In this document: positions 1 to 6,917 of the stretch, one piece after another | How the letters are laid out: each line of letters starts with the position of its first letter | Position numbering within the stretch: position 1 is the stretch's first letter | Source of the DNA: an uncultured Lachnospiraceae bacterium | GTDB lineage: Bacteria; Bacillota; Clostridia; Lachnospirales; Lachnospiraceae | Assembly (NCBI GenBank): GCA_947175845.1 | Contig: CAMWOK010000148.1 | Location: 1-7,244, forward strand | DNA: 7,244 nt | Reading direction: 5' to 3' | The notes under the pieces: generated by a model | What the model was told of the DNA's origin: nothing | What the model saw: the letters and a program-made list of their open reading frames with translations, nothing else | The model's database searches: none | Made by a program: the position numbers and the translations under genes

Positions 1-1
1 G

Positions 2-403
2 GGCAACGTGCTCGCCTATGTGTCGGTGGGCGACAGGCCGCGTGACATTGAGCGTCTTGTGAGTGCGTTTGCGGAGATCCGGCGTCTGTACAAGCGGGAC
101 ACAGGCACTCTGATGACAGCTGAATACATAAGCCCGCGCGTCCTCTGTTCGCCGCAGGATGCATTCTACAGTGACAAGCAGGCGCTTCCGCTCAGACAGT
201 GCGAGAATGCGGTATGTGCGGAGTTTGTGATGTGCTATCCGCCAGGGATTCCGATCCTCGCGCCGGGGGAACTGATCACCAGAGACATTCTTGACTACAT
301 TGTCTACGCAAAGGAAAAGGGCTGCTCCATGACAGGCCCTGCAGATATGGAGATTGAACAGTTAAATGTGTTGAAGGGGATGCGGCCCGCGGCGTGTGGC
401 TGA
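2..403 (+). CDS. speA: Arginine decarboxylase, fold-I (Orn/Lys/Arg decarboxylase family), C-terminal part
   Basis: Only the last 133 codons are in the window; the frame is open at the left edge, so the start and the PLP-lysine domain lie upstream. The fragment is the C-terminal domain of the aspartate-aminotransferase-fold Orn/Lys/Arg decarboxylases: it begins with a GNVLAYVSVGD stretch, continues with SPRVLCSPQDAFYS and ends with the family hallmark AEFVMCYPPGIPILAPGELIT near the C-terminus. These enzymes are cytosolic and PLP-dependent. The family cannot be split into arginine, lysine or ornithine decarboxylase from this domain alone. The agmatinase gene two places downstream makes arginine to agmatine by far the likeliest reaction. 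It appears to be the first visible gene of a five-gene polyamine operon, 46 bases before speE. The operon promoter is outside the window. Family assignment is firm; substrate is inferred from context. Confidence 0.9.
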   Translation, partial: GNVLAYVSVGDRPRDIERLVSAFAEIRRLYKRDTGTLMTAEYISPRVLCSPQDAFYSDKQALPLRQCENAVCAEFVMCYPPGIPILAPGELITRDILDYIVYAKEKGCSMTGPADMEIEQLNVLKGMRPAACG

Positions 404-449
404 GGGAAGAAATGGCAGTCGATGAAGGGCAAAAAAGGCAGGTAGAGAC

Positions 450-1304
450 ATGGAATTATGGTTTACTGAAAAACATACGGAGCATGTAAAGTTTTCAATC
501 CTGGCAGACAGACAGCTCTATTCGTCACAGTCGGATTTTCAGCGGATTGACATTTTTTCATCCGTCGAGTTTGGCAGGTTTTTGACGTTGGACGGGTACA
601 TGATGCTGACGGAGAAGGATGAATTTATCTATCATGAAATGATGGTGCATGTGCCGATGGCAGTGCATCCGTCCGTGCAGCGCGTGCTGGTGATTGGCGG
701 CGGGGACGGCGGTACAGCGCGCGAGCTGACACGGTATCATACGATAGAACAAATTGATGTGGTGGAGATAGACGAGGAGGTCGTGACAGCGTGCAGGCAG
801 CATTTGCGGCAGACGGCATGCGGGTTTGATGACGAGCGGATTCATCTGTATTATGAAGACGGACTTAAGTATGTCCGCCGCTACGAGAATGTCTACGATC
901 TGATTCTTGTGGATTCGACCGACCCTTTTGGGCCGGGAGAGGGGCTGTTTACCAAAGAGTTTTACGGAAATTGTTACAAGGCGCTCAGAGAGGACGGCAT
1001 CATGGTGAATCAGCACGAGAGTCCATTTTATCCCAACGATGCCATGGCAATGCAGCGGGCACACAAGCGCATTGTGGATTCTTTCCCGATCAGCAAGGTC
1101 TATCAGGCGCACATTCCGACATACCCGTCAGGGCACTGGCTTTTTGGATTTGCCTCCAAGCGCTATCACCCGCTCACGGATCAGGATGCAGCCCGGTGGA
1201 AGGCGTTTGGCATTGAGACGAGGTATTACAATGAGCAGCTCCACAGAGGCGCTTTCGCGCTGCCAAATTATGTGGAGGAGATGCTCGAGAGGGTGGAGCG
1301 ATGA
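450..1304 (+). CDS. speE: Spermidine synthase (polyamine aminopropyltransferase)
   Basis: This 284-residue protein has the normal length and layout of bacterial SpeE: an N-terminal beta-strand domain (about 1-60) followed by a Rossmann methyltransferase-like domain. Visible motifs are the nucleotide-binding GGGDGG at 83-88, VEID at 105-108 (acidic ribose ligand), EKDEFIYHE at 55-63, DSTDP at 155-159 with the catalytic acidic residues, and IPTYPSGHW at 222-230. Known chemistry is transfer of the aminopropyl group of decarboxylated AdoMet to putrescine, giving spermidine and methylthioadenosine. The ATG at 450 has only a modest purine-rich upstream site (AGGTAGAG). The last four bases overlap the speB start (ATGA). 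AdoMet decarboxylase (speD), which supplies its donor, is not in the window, and a second spermidine route follows in the same operon, so its physiological acceptor is open. All active-site motifs look intact. Confidence 0.95.
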   Translation: MELWFTEKHTEHVKFSILADRQLYSSQSDFQRIDIFSSVEFGRFLTLDGYMMLTEKDEFIYHEMMVHVPMAVHPSVQRVLVIGGGDGGTARELTRYHTIEQIDVVEIDEEVVTACRQHLRQTACGFDDERIHLYYEDGLKYVRRYENVYDLILVDSTDPFGPGEGLFTKEFYGNCYKALREDGIMVNQHESPFYPNDAMAMQRAHKRIVDSFPISKVYQAHIPTYPSGHWLFGFASKRYHPLTDQDAARWKAFGIETRYYNEQLHRGAFALPNYVEEMLERVER

Positions 1305-2203
1305 ACATAAACAACATGAATATCGAAACCTTTCTGGGGTGTGACAAGACCTTTGAGCAGGCCAGAATCGTGCTTTTTGGCGCGCCTTTTGACTCGACGA
1401 CCTCGTATCGGCCGGGCGCGCGGTTTGCCAGCAGGATGATGCGCGCAGAATCGTATGGACTGGAGACGTACAGCCCCTATCAGGATCTGGACCTGGAGGA
1501 TGCGGCGGTGTTTGACGGCGGGGATTTGGAGCTGTGTTTCGGGGATGCAAACAGGGCGCTGGACGACATCACAGCATATGCGCGCAGGATACTGGAAAAC
1601 GGAAAGCTTCCGCTGATGATCGGCGGCGAGCATCTCGTCACGCTGGGAGCGGTGCGGGCGGTTGCAGAAAAGTATCCTGATGTACATGTGATCCATTTTG
1701 ACGCACATGCAGATCTGCGCGATGACTACCTGGGAGCAAAGCTGTCCCACGCGACGGTTCTACGCCGGGTGTGGGATATTGTGGGCGATGGAAAAATATA
1801 CCAGTTTGGAATCCGAAGCGGGGAGCGGGAAGAGTTTGAGTGGGGCAGACAGCATGTGACGACGCGCAGGTTTGATTTTGAGGGGCTTGAGAAGGTCGTG
1901 GAATCCCTGAGGGGTGTCCCTGTCTATTTTACATTGGATCTGGATGTGCTGGATCCTTCCTGCTTTCCGGGGACAGGGACGCCGGAGGCAGGCGGCGTGA
2001 CGTTTGTGCAGCTGCTGGATGCGGTGATGAAAGTGGGCGGGCTTGACATTGTGGGGTGTGACATCAATGAGCTCTCGCCGATGCTGGACGCGAGCGGTGT
2101 GTCGACGGCAACCGCGCTCAAGGTACTGCGCGAACTGCTGCTCAGGCTGGAAGCGGGCGCGATCCGGTGCGCGTCACTGGCGGCGGCAGAGGGTATTGGG
2201 TGA
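1301..2203 (+). CDS. speB: Agmatinase (ureohydrolase family)
   Basis: A 300-residue member of the arginase/agmatinase family with a complete set of binuclear manganese ligands: GGEH (H111), DAHAD (D134, H136, D138) and DLDVLDP (D213, D215). The GTGTPEAGG loop at 224-232 is the usual substrate loop. The known reaction is agmatine plus water to putrescine plus urea, which links speA upstream to the spermidine enzymes on either side. Translation is probably coupled to speE: the ATG overlaps the speE stop as ATGA, with a GAGGG-type site just upstream. An in-frame ATG five codons later is less well placed. The alternative is that it acts on aminopropylagmatine, as the ureohydrolase of the carboxyaminopropylagmatine route does; the metal-site motifs cannot separate these. 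Family certain, exact substrate likely but not proven. Confidence 0.93.
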   Translation: MNINNMNIETFLGCDKTFEQARIVLFGAPFDSTTSYRPGARFASRMMRAESYGLETYSPYQDLDLEDAAVFDGGDLELCFGDANRALDDITAYARRILENGKLPLMIGGEHLVTLGAVRAVAEKYPDVHVIHFDAHADLRDDYLGAKLSHATVLRRVWDIVGDGKIYQFGIRSGEREEFEWGRQHVTTRRFDFEGLEKVVESLRGVPVYFTLDLDVLDPSCFPGTGTPEAGGVTFVQLLDAVMKVGGLDIVGCDINELSPMLDASGVSTATALKVLRELLLRLEAGAIRCASLAAAEGIG

Positions 2204-2249
2204 GCACATGGATACAGCTGGGAAGGAATGTTGTCAGCGGATTTGCTAT

Positions 2250-2255
2250 GGAGGG
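2250..2255 (+). promoter_or_regulatory. Ribosome binding site deciding the carboxyspermidine dehydrogenase start
   Basis: GGAGGG lies seven bases before the ATG at 2263. The frame is open further upstream, with another in-frame ATG at 2248 that overlaps this site and has no Shine-Dalgarno sequence of its own, so 2263 is preferred. Starting there also puts the Rossmann glycine motif at residue 8, as is normal for the family. Confidence 0.8.
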
Positions 2256-2262
2256 AAACGAT

Positions 2263-3522
2263 ATGGGAAGAGTATTGATTATTGGCTGTGGCGGCGTTGC
2301 CAGTGTGGCAATACAGAAGTGCTGTCAGAACAGTGCGGTTTTTGAGGAGATTATGATCGCCAGCCGCACGAAGGAAAAGTGTGATGCGCTGCGGGAGAAG
2401 CTTGAGGGCAGAACGGACACAAAGATTACGACAGCGCGGATAGATGCAGACGACAAGGACGCGGTGGCTGCGCTGATTCAGCAATACAAGCCGGATCTCG
2501 TCATGAACATAGCACTGCCATATCAGGATCTGACGATCATGGAGGCGTGCCTTGCGTGCGGGGTGAACTATATGGACACGGCAAACTATGAGCCGGAAGA
2601 CACTTCCGATCCGGCGTGGAGGGCGGTCTACGACAGGCGGTGCAGGGAGGAGGGCTTCTCTGCGTACTTTGATTATTCCTGGCAGTGGGCGTACCGTAAA
2701 AAGTTTGAGGAGGCGGGGATCACGGCGCTGCTCGGCTCTGGTTTTGACCCCGGCGTCACGCAGGCATACTGCGCCTATGCCTTGAAACATGTGTTTGATG
2801 AGATTGAGACGATCGATATACTCGACTGCAACGGCGGAGATCACGGTTATGCGTTTGCGACAAACTTTAATCCTGAGATTAATCTGCGGGAGGTCTCGGC
2901 GCCAGGCAGTTATTGGGAGAATGGACACTGGGTCGAGGTTCCGGCAATGAGTATCAGGCGTACGTATGATTTTGACCAGGTTGGCAGAAAGGATATGTAT
3001 CTGCTGCACCATGAGGAGATCGAATCGCTTGCAAAGAATATACCCGGCGTGAAACGCATCCGCTTTTTTATGACGTTTGGACAGAGTTATCTGGATCACA
3101 TGCGGTGTCTTGAGGATGTCGGGATGCTCTCGACAACCCCCATTCTTTATGAGGGAAAGGAAATTGTGCCGATTCAGTTTCTCAAGGCGCTGCTGCCCGA
3201 CCCTGCCAGCCTCGGACCGCGCACAAAGGGCAAGACGAACATCGGCTGTATCTTTACGGGAAAAAAGGACGGAAAGCAAAAGACATACTATCTCTATAAT
3301 GTATGTGACCATCAGGCGTGTTACAAGGAGGTCGGCTCACAGGCGATTTCCTACACGACAGGCGTTCCGGCAATGATTGGCGCGATGATGCTTCTGACTG
3401 GAAAGTGGAACAAGCCCGGTGTCTACACGGTGGAGGAGTTTGACCCCGACCCTTACATGGAAGCACTAAACCGATGGGGACTGCCCTGGCAGGAGAGCGA
3501 TAAGCCTGTGCTTGTGGAGTAG
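2263..3522 (+). CDS. Carboxyspermidine / carboxynorspermidine dehydrogenase (saccharopine dehydrogenase family)
   Basis: This 419-residue protein follows the pattern of the Vibrio carboxynorspermidine dehydrogenase along its length: N-terminal Rossmann motif GCGGVAS at 8-14, IASRT at 32-36, SGFDPGV at 159-165, GGDHG..FATNFNPE at 191-204, LLPDPASLGPRTKGKTNIG at 310-328 and AISYTTGVPA at 361-370. Known chemistry is NADPH-dependent reductive condensation of L-aspartate-beta-semialdehyde with a diamine. Putrescine gives carboxyspermidine; 1,3-diaminopropane gives carboxynorspermidine. Because putrescine genes precede it and no diaminopropane genes are visible, carboxyspermidine is the expected product. 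Agmatine is another possible acceptor. Relative to the Vibrio protein there is a somewhat longer segment at about 110-138 (EPEDTSDPAWRAVYDRR and following), probably a clade variant. It starts 59 bases after speB and nspC follows almost directly. Confidence 0.93.
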   Translation: MGRVLIIGCGGVASVAIQKCCQNSAVFEEIMIASRTKEKCDALREKLEGRTDTKITTARIDADDKDAVAALIQQYKPDLVMNIALPYQDLTIMEACLACGVNYMDTANYEPEDTSDPAWRAVYDRRCREEGFSAYFDYSWQWAYRKKFEEAGITALLGSGFDPGVTQAYCAYALKHVFDEIETIDILDCNGGDHGYAFATNFNPEINLREVSAPGSYWENGHWVEVPAMSIRRTYDFDQVGRKDMYLLHHEEIESLAKNIPGVKRIRFFMTFGQSYLDHMRCLEDVGMLSTTPILYEGKEIVPIQFLKALLPDPASLGPRTKGKTNIGCIFTGKKDGKQKTYYLYNVCDHQACYKEVGSQAISYTTGVPAMIGAMMLLTGKWNKPGVYTVEEFDPDPYMEALNRWGLPWQESDKPVLVE

Positions 3523-3531
3523 CGAAGGTGT

Positions 3532-4785
3532 TTGAGATGGTGTGGGCGCGTGCCCACAGCTGCTTTTGAGAGTGGAGAGGGAGTTTGGGAAGCGTTGGGA
3601 ATCGAATATGAAAGAATCGATCATGTGCTGGGAGCGGTTCCGACTCCCTGTTACATTGTGAGCGAGGCTCTACTGGAGAACAATCTGAGACGGCTGCGGC
3701 AGGTTGCGGACCGTGCCGGCTGCAAAATCCTGCTGGCGCAGAAAGCTTTTTCCATGTATTTCTATTATCCGCTGATAGGGAAGTACCTGGATGGTGTGAC
3801 GGCGAGCGGCCTGTATGAGGCGAGGCTTGGCTATGAGGAGCTGTGCCAGCACGAGATAATGGATATCAGCAAGGCGGCAAAGAGGTGCGAGAACCATGTG
3901 TTTTCACCGGCATATACAAAGGCGCAGATGGGGGAGCTGCTCGACATCTGTGACCATATCGTGTTCAACTCGTTTGCGCAGTGGGAGATGCACAAGGAGG
4001 CGGCGCTGCGCGCAGGAAAATCGTGCGGCATCCGCATCAATCCGGAGTGCTCTACACAGGATCACGCAATCTATGATCCGTGCGGACCAGGATCGCGTCT
4101 TGGCGTCACGCCAGATAAGTTTGCAGGAAATGCGCTGGAAGGGCTGGAAGGGCTTCATTTTCACTGCCTGTGTGAGCAGAATGCAGATGCGCTGATCACG
4201 ACCATGAATGCCGTGGAGGAAAAGTTCGGGGCCAGTCTGTATCAGATGAGGTGGCTGAATATGGGCGGCGGCCATCATATCACGAGGGCTGATTACGATG
4301 TGGAGGGACTGATTGCCCTGATTCAGCGGATACAGGAGAAATACGGGCTGACTGTCTACCTTGAGCCTGGGGAGGCGGTTGCTCTAAATGCAGGGTTTCT
4401 GGTGACACAGGTGCTTGAAATAGTTGAAAACAGCGGGATTATGACGGCGATTGTGGATACTTCCGCTGCGTGCCATATGCCGGATGTGCTCGAGATGCCC
4501 TATCGTCCGCCGCTGTGCGGCAGCGGGGAGCTAGGAGAGAAAGCCTGTACGTACAGGCTGGGTGGTCCGACCTGCCTTGCGGGGGATGTCATCGGCGCGT
4601 ATTCGTTTGACCGGGCGCTGCATGTGGGGGATCGGCTTGTATTTGGGGATATGGCGATCTATTCCATGGTGAAAAATAATACGTTCAACGGAATGCCGCT
4701 GCCCGCGATTATCGCGTTAGACCAAAATGGGGCATGGCAGGTGATAAAACAGTTTGGGTATGCCGATTTTAAGATGCGGCTGTGA
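3532..4785 (+). CDS. nspC: Carboxynorspermidine / carboxyspermidine decarboxylase
   Basis: A PLP-dependent, alanine-racemase-fold (fold III) decarboxylase that removes CO2 from carboxyspermidine to give spermidine, the last step after the preceding dehydrogenase. Numbered from the TTG at 3532 (417 residues): VPTPCYIV at 36-43, PLP lysine in LLAQKAFS (K71), FHCLCEQ at 210-216, GGGHH at 245-249, EPGEA at 278-282, the catalytic cysteine in GGPTCLAGD (C349), and GDMAIYSMVKNNTFNG near the end. The start is unresolved. There is no in-frame ATG before the conserved region; candidates are TTG 3532, GTG 3550, TTG 3595 and GTG 3625. The first 20 residues do not resemble the family, so a downstream start (about 386-396 residues) is quite possible; 3532 is the maximal open frame. 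About 12-14 extra residues (around 105-120) interrupt the segment before ENHVFSPAY compared with Vibrio NspC. Confidence 0.92.
   Translation: MRWCGRVPTAAFESGEGVWEALGIEYERIDHVLGAVPTPCYIVSEALLENNLRRLRQVADRAGCKILLAQKAFSMYFYYPLIGKYLDGVTASGLYEARLGYEELCQHEIMDISKAAKRCENHVFSPAYTKAQMGELLDICDHIVFNSFAQWEMHKEAALRAGKSCGIRINPECSTQDHAIYDPCGPGSRLGVTPDKFAGNALEGLEGLHFHCLCEQNADALITTMNAVEEKFGASLYQMRWLNMGGGHHITRADYDVEGLIALIQRIQEKYGLTVYLEPGEAVALNAGFLVTQVLEIVENSGIMTAIVDTSAACHMPDVLEMPYRPPLCGSGELGEKACTYRLGGPTCLAGDVIGAYSFDRALHVGDRLVFGDMAIYSMVKNNTFNGMPLPAIIALDQNGAWQVIKQFGYADFKMRL
3541..3558 (+). other. Perfect inverted repeat (7-bp stem, 4-base loop) at the dehydrogenase/nspC junction
   Basis: TGTGGGC at 3541-3547 and GCCCACA at 3552-3558 pair perfectly around the loop GCGT. 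It lies 18 bases after the dehydrogenase stop codon, inside the first codons of the longest nspC frame and inside a short out-of-frame reading frame (3537-3569). It is followed by GCTGCTTTT, which is too poor in T for a good terminator. It could be an mRNA processing or attenuating element, or simply chance. Confidence 0.5.
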
Positions 4786-4831
4786 GGCAATTGGGGTGCA
4801 CGTCCGCTTCTGTGGATATGTTCTGCCATGT

Positions 4832-4882
4832 GCATCAAAAAACGCAGGCGAGATGTGATATCAGCCTGCGTTTTTTGTATGC
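4832..4882. terminator. Bidirectional intrinsic terminator between the convergent polyamine and ptb-buk operons
   Basis: AAAAAACGCAGGC (4837-4849) pairs perfectly with GCCTGCGTTTTTT (4864-4876) around a 14-base loop, giving a GC core flanked by A6 and T6. The pairing can extend outward through C4836-G4877 and GCAT/ATGC with one bulged T. On the plus strand the stem ends in T6, 51 bases after the nspC stop. On the minus strand the complement also ends in T6, 15 bases after the buk stop. It therefore can end both operons. Confidence 0.9.
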
Positions 4883-4890
4883 GATTGTCT

Positions 4891-5958
4891 TTAATAGTCC
4901 ATTGCTTTCTCTTCGTTGTTCAGCACGCGCAGTGCACCCTGCGCCAGTGCGAGCAGCTCGTCCTCGCCGGGATATACGGTGAAGGGGGCGATCCACTCTG
5001 CGTACTCTTTGAGGGCAGCGACAACATCTTCGCCGTAAGCGATACCGCCGGTCACGATGATCTGGTCAACTTTTCCGTTTAGGACACATGCCATGGAGCC
5101 GATGTCCTTGGACACCTGCAGCAGGAATGCTTTCTTGGCTTCGGCAGCTTTCTCGTCGCCCTCGTTGGCGCGCTTTGTGACTTCGCGCATATCGTTTGTC
5201 CCGAGGTAAGCGTTGAAACCGCCCTTGCCGACAATCTTGCCATACACTTCTTTTTCTGTATAGTTTCCGGAGAAGCACATCCGGATCAGGGCGCCGCTCG
5301 GCACTGCGCCGGCGCGCTCCGGTGAGAATGCACCGTCCCCGTCAAGCGCGTTGAACACGTCGACAACCTTGCCGTTCACATGGGCGCCGACAGAGACACC
5401 GCCGCCCATGTGGACCACGATCAGGCGCAGCGTGTCGTAGGGCTTTCCGATTTCCTTTGCGTATCTCTTGGCAACGGCCTTCTGGTTGAGCGCGTGGAAT
5501 ACGCTGGTGCGCGGAAGCTCCGGAACGCCGGAATACCGTGCAATCGGCATCAGTTCATCCACGACAACCGGGTCGACGATGAAGGAGGGAACGCCGACAG
5601 AATCTGCGATCTCCCGCGCAAGAATGCCGCCAAGGTTGGAGGCGTGCTGTCCCTGAACGCCCACCTTTAAGTCGGCGAGCAGGGCGTCTGTCACCGCGTA
5701 TGTACCACCGGGGATTGGCTTGAGCATACCGCCGCGGCCAACGACAACATTGAGCGACTTGATATCGAAGTTTTTCTCTGCCAGCAGATCGGTGATGATC
5801 TTCTTGCGGAAATCCTTCTGGTCAACAATCGTGGCGTATTGGGAAATCTCCTCGGTGGAGTGCCTGAGCGTCTCCTCGAACAGCAGGGTCTCATCCTCAA
5901 AGACACCGATTTTGGTGGATGTGGAACCTGGATTAATTATCAAACTTTTGACTGCCAT
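4891..5958 (-). CDS. buk: Butyrate kinase
   Basis: A 355-residue acetate/butyrate kinase family protein (ASKHA fold), the usual length for clostridial Buk. Motifs in order: NPGSTSTK at 9-16 (phosphate 1), GRGG at 74-77, HMGGGVSVG at 183-191, DGDGAFSPERAG at 206-217, TGGIAY at 303-308 and PGEDELLALAQGALR at 330-344. It catalyses butyryl phosphate plus ADP to butyrate plus ATP, the energy-yielding last step of butyrate fermentation in the cytosol. It is the second gene of the ptb-buk operon, 32 bases after ptb, and ends 15 bases before the shared terminator. Eleven of twelve phenylalanine codons are TTC, against two of seventeen in speE, a bias typical of highly expressed genes. Related kinases can act on branched acyl phosphates, but no branched-chain dehydrogenase genes are near, so butyrate is preferred. 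Confidence 0.96.
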   Translation of the reverse strand: MAVKSLIINPGSTSTKIGVFEDETLLFEETLRHSTEEISQYATIVDQKDFRKKIITDLLAEKNFDIKSLNVVVGRGGMLKPIPGGTYAVTDALLADLKVGVQGQHASNLGGILAREIADSVGVPSFIVDPVVVDELMPIARYSGVPELPRTSVFHALNQKAVAKRYAKEIGKPYDTLRLIVVHMGGGVSVGAHVNGKVVDVFNALDGDGAFSPERAGAVPSGALIRMCFSGNYTEKEVYGKIVGKGGFNAYLGTNDMREVTKRANEGDEKAAEAKKAFLLQVSKDIGSMACVLNGKVDQIIVTGGIAYGEDVVAALKEYAEWIAPFTVYPGEDELLALAQGALRVLNNEEKAMDY

Positions 5959-5965
5959 TTTAATT

Positions 5966-5971
5966 CCTCCT
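5966..5971 (-). promoter_or_regulatory. Strong ribosome binding site of buk
   Basis: The minus strand reads AGGAGG followed by seven bases and the ATG at 5958-5956. It is a full-consensus site in the 32-base ptb-buk gap and fixes the buk start. Confidence 0.9.
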
Positions 5972-5990
5972 TATATTTTCCGCCTTGTTT

Positions 5991-6911
5991 TTATTTCGCG
6001 TTCTTCATGGATTCTGCGACAACTGCGGCGAGTGCGATAGAGTTCAGCTTTGCCTCAAAGCTGTCGGAGCGGGATGTCAGAATGACGGGTGCAGCTGTTC
6101 CGGTCAGGATATTGCCGTTTTTCACCTCGCAGAGGTGTGTGAGCACTTTGTACACAAGGTTGCCGGAATGGATGTCCGGGAAGAGAATGACATCCGCGTC
6201 GCCTGCAATCTTTCGGTCAGTGCCGCCCTTGTGTGCAGCGGCAGCGCTGTCGATCGCCATATCCATGGAGAGCGGTCCGTCGATCACGCAGCCTGTGATT
6301 TTGCCCTCGGCGTTCATTTTGCTGAGTTCATCGGCGTCGACGGTGCATGGCATCTTGGGATTGACAACCTCCACCGCAGCGACCGGCGCAACCTTCGGCT
6401 CGGCGATGCCGCACGCGTGGCACACTTCCACGGTGTTGTTGATGATGGCAGCCTTGTCCTCCAGTGTGGGATAGGTCATAAATGCGACGTCAGACAGGAA
6501 CAGAAGGCGGTCGATCCCCTTGATTTCAAACACGCACACGTGGGAGAGCGCCTTGCCGGTGCGCAGGCCGACTTCCTTGTCCAGAACACTCTTGAGGAAA
6601 TTCTTGGTGTCGATCAAGCCCTTCATGTACATGTCGGCCTTGCCGTCGTGCACCAGCTTCACCGCCGTGTGGGCAGCCTGCACATGGTCCGGCTCGTTGA
6701 TGATCTCGAAGCCTGTCAGGTCCATGTCCATGCCGGCAGCTATCTCTCTGATCTTTGCCTCGTCACCGACAAGGATGGCGTCGGCAATTCCCTTTTCCTT
6801 TGCGGCCTTCACAGCCTCCAGCACCGGCTCGTCCTCCGCCACGGCGACGGCAACCGTCTTGCGGTCGCACTCGTAAACCTTTTGCAGTAAGTCCTTAAAA
6901 CCTTTACTCAT
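5991..6911 (-). CDS. ptb: Phosphate butyryltransferase
   Basis: This 306-residue enzyme of the phosphate acetyl/butyryltransferase family converts butyryl-CoA and phosphate to butyryl phosphate and CoA, feeding buk directly downstream. It reads much like Clostridium acetobutylicum Ptb: VAVAVAEDEPVLEAVKAAK at 20-38, ADAILVGD at 43-50, MKGLIDTKNFLKSVLDKEVG around 96-115, PVAAVEVVNPKMP at 176-188, GCVIDGPLSMD at 207-217, LFPDIHSGN at 243-251 and APVILTSRSDS at 274-284. The ATG at 6911 is chosen over the in-frame ATG at 6932. It has GAGGTG six bases upstream, and it makes the N-terminus (MSKGFKDLLQKV) line up with the clostridial protein. The upstream ATG has only A/T-rich sequence before it. Branched-chain acyl-CoA activity is possible but unsupported by context. 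Confidence 0.96.
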   Translation of the reverse strand: MSKGFKDLLQKVYECDRKTVAVAVAEDEPVLEAVKAAKEKGIADAILVGDEAKIREIAAGMDMDLTGFEIINEPDHVQAAHTAVKLVHDGKADMYMKGLIDTKNFLKSVLDKEVGLRTGKALSHVCVFEIKGIDRLLFLSDVAFMTYPTLEDKAAIINNTVEVCHACGIAEPKVAPVAAVEVVNPKMPCTVDADELSKMNAEGKITGCVIDGPLSMDMAIDSAAAAHKGGTDRKIAGDADVILFPDIHSGNLVYKVLTHLCEVKNGNILTGTAAPVILTSRSDSFEAKLNSIALAAVVAESMKNAK

Positions 6912-6917
6912 TTGAAA

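Noticed and set aside
558..1112. Minus-strand open frame of 184 codons opposite speE
   Set aside because: Antisense shadow of a gene with all spermidine synthase motifs; no independent support.
2167..2262. Longer N-terminus for the carboxyspermidine dehydrogenase, overlapping speB
   Set aside because: The extra residues are unlike the family, and a GGAGGG site with good spacing supports the ATG at 2263.
1924..3312. Long minus-strand open frame of 462 codons opposite speB and the dehydrogenase
   Set aside because: It lies antisense to two genes with complete family motifs, its translation is rich in Cys, His, Arg and Ser without any family pattern, and it has no plausible ribosome site. It is a by-product of codon bias on the other strand.
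3608..3661. ATG at 3608 as an nspC start
   Set aside because: It is in a different frame and meets TGA at 3659-3661 after 17 codons, so it cannot start nspC.
5985..6890. Plus-strand open frame of 301 codons opposite ptb
   Set aside because: It is antisense to ptb, whose protein is recognisable along its whole length. The plus-strand translation is rich in His, Val and Cys without domain signatures.
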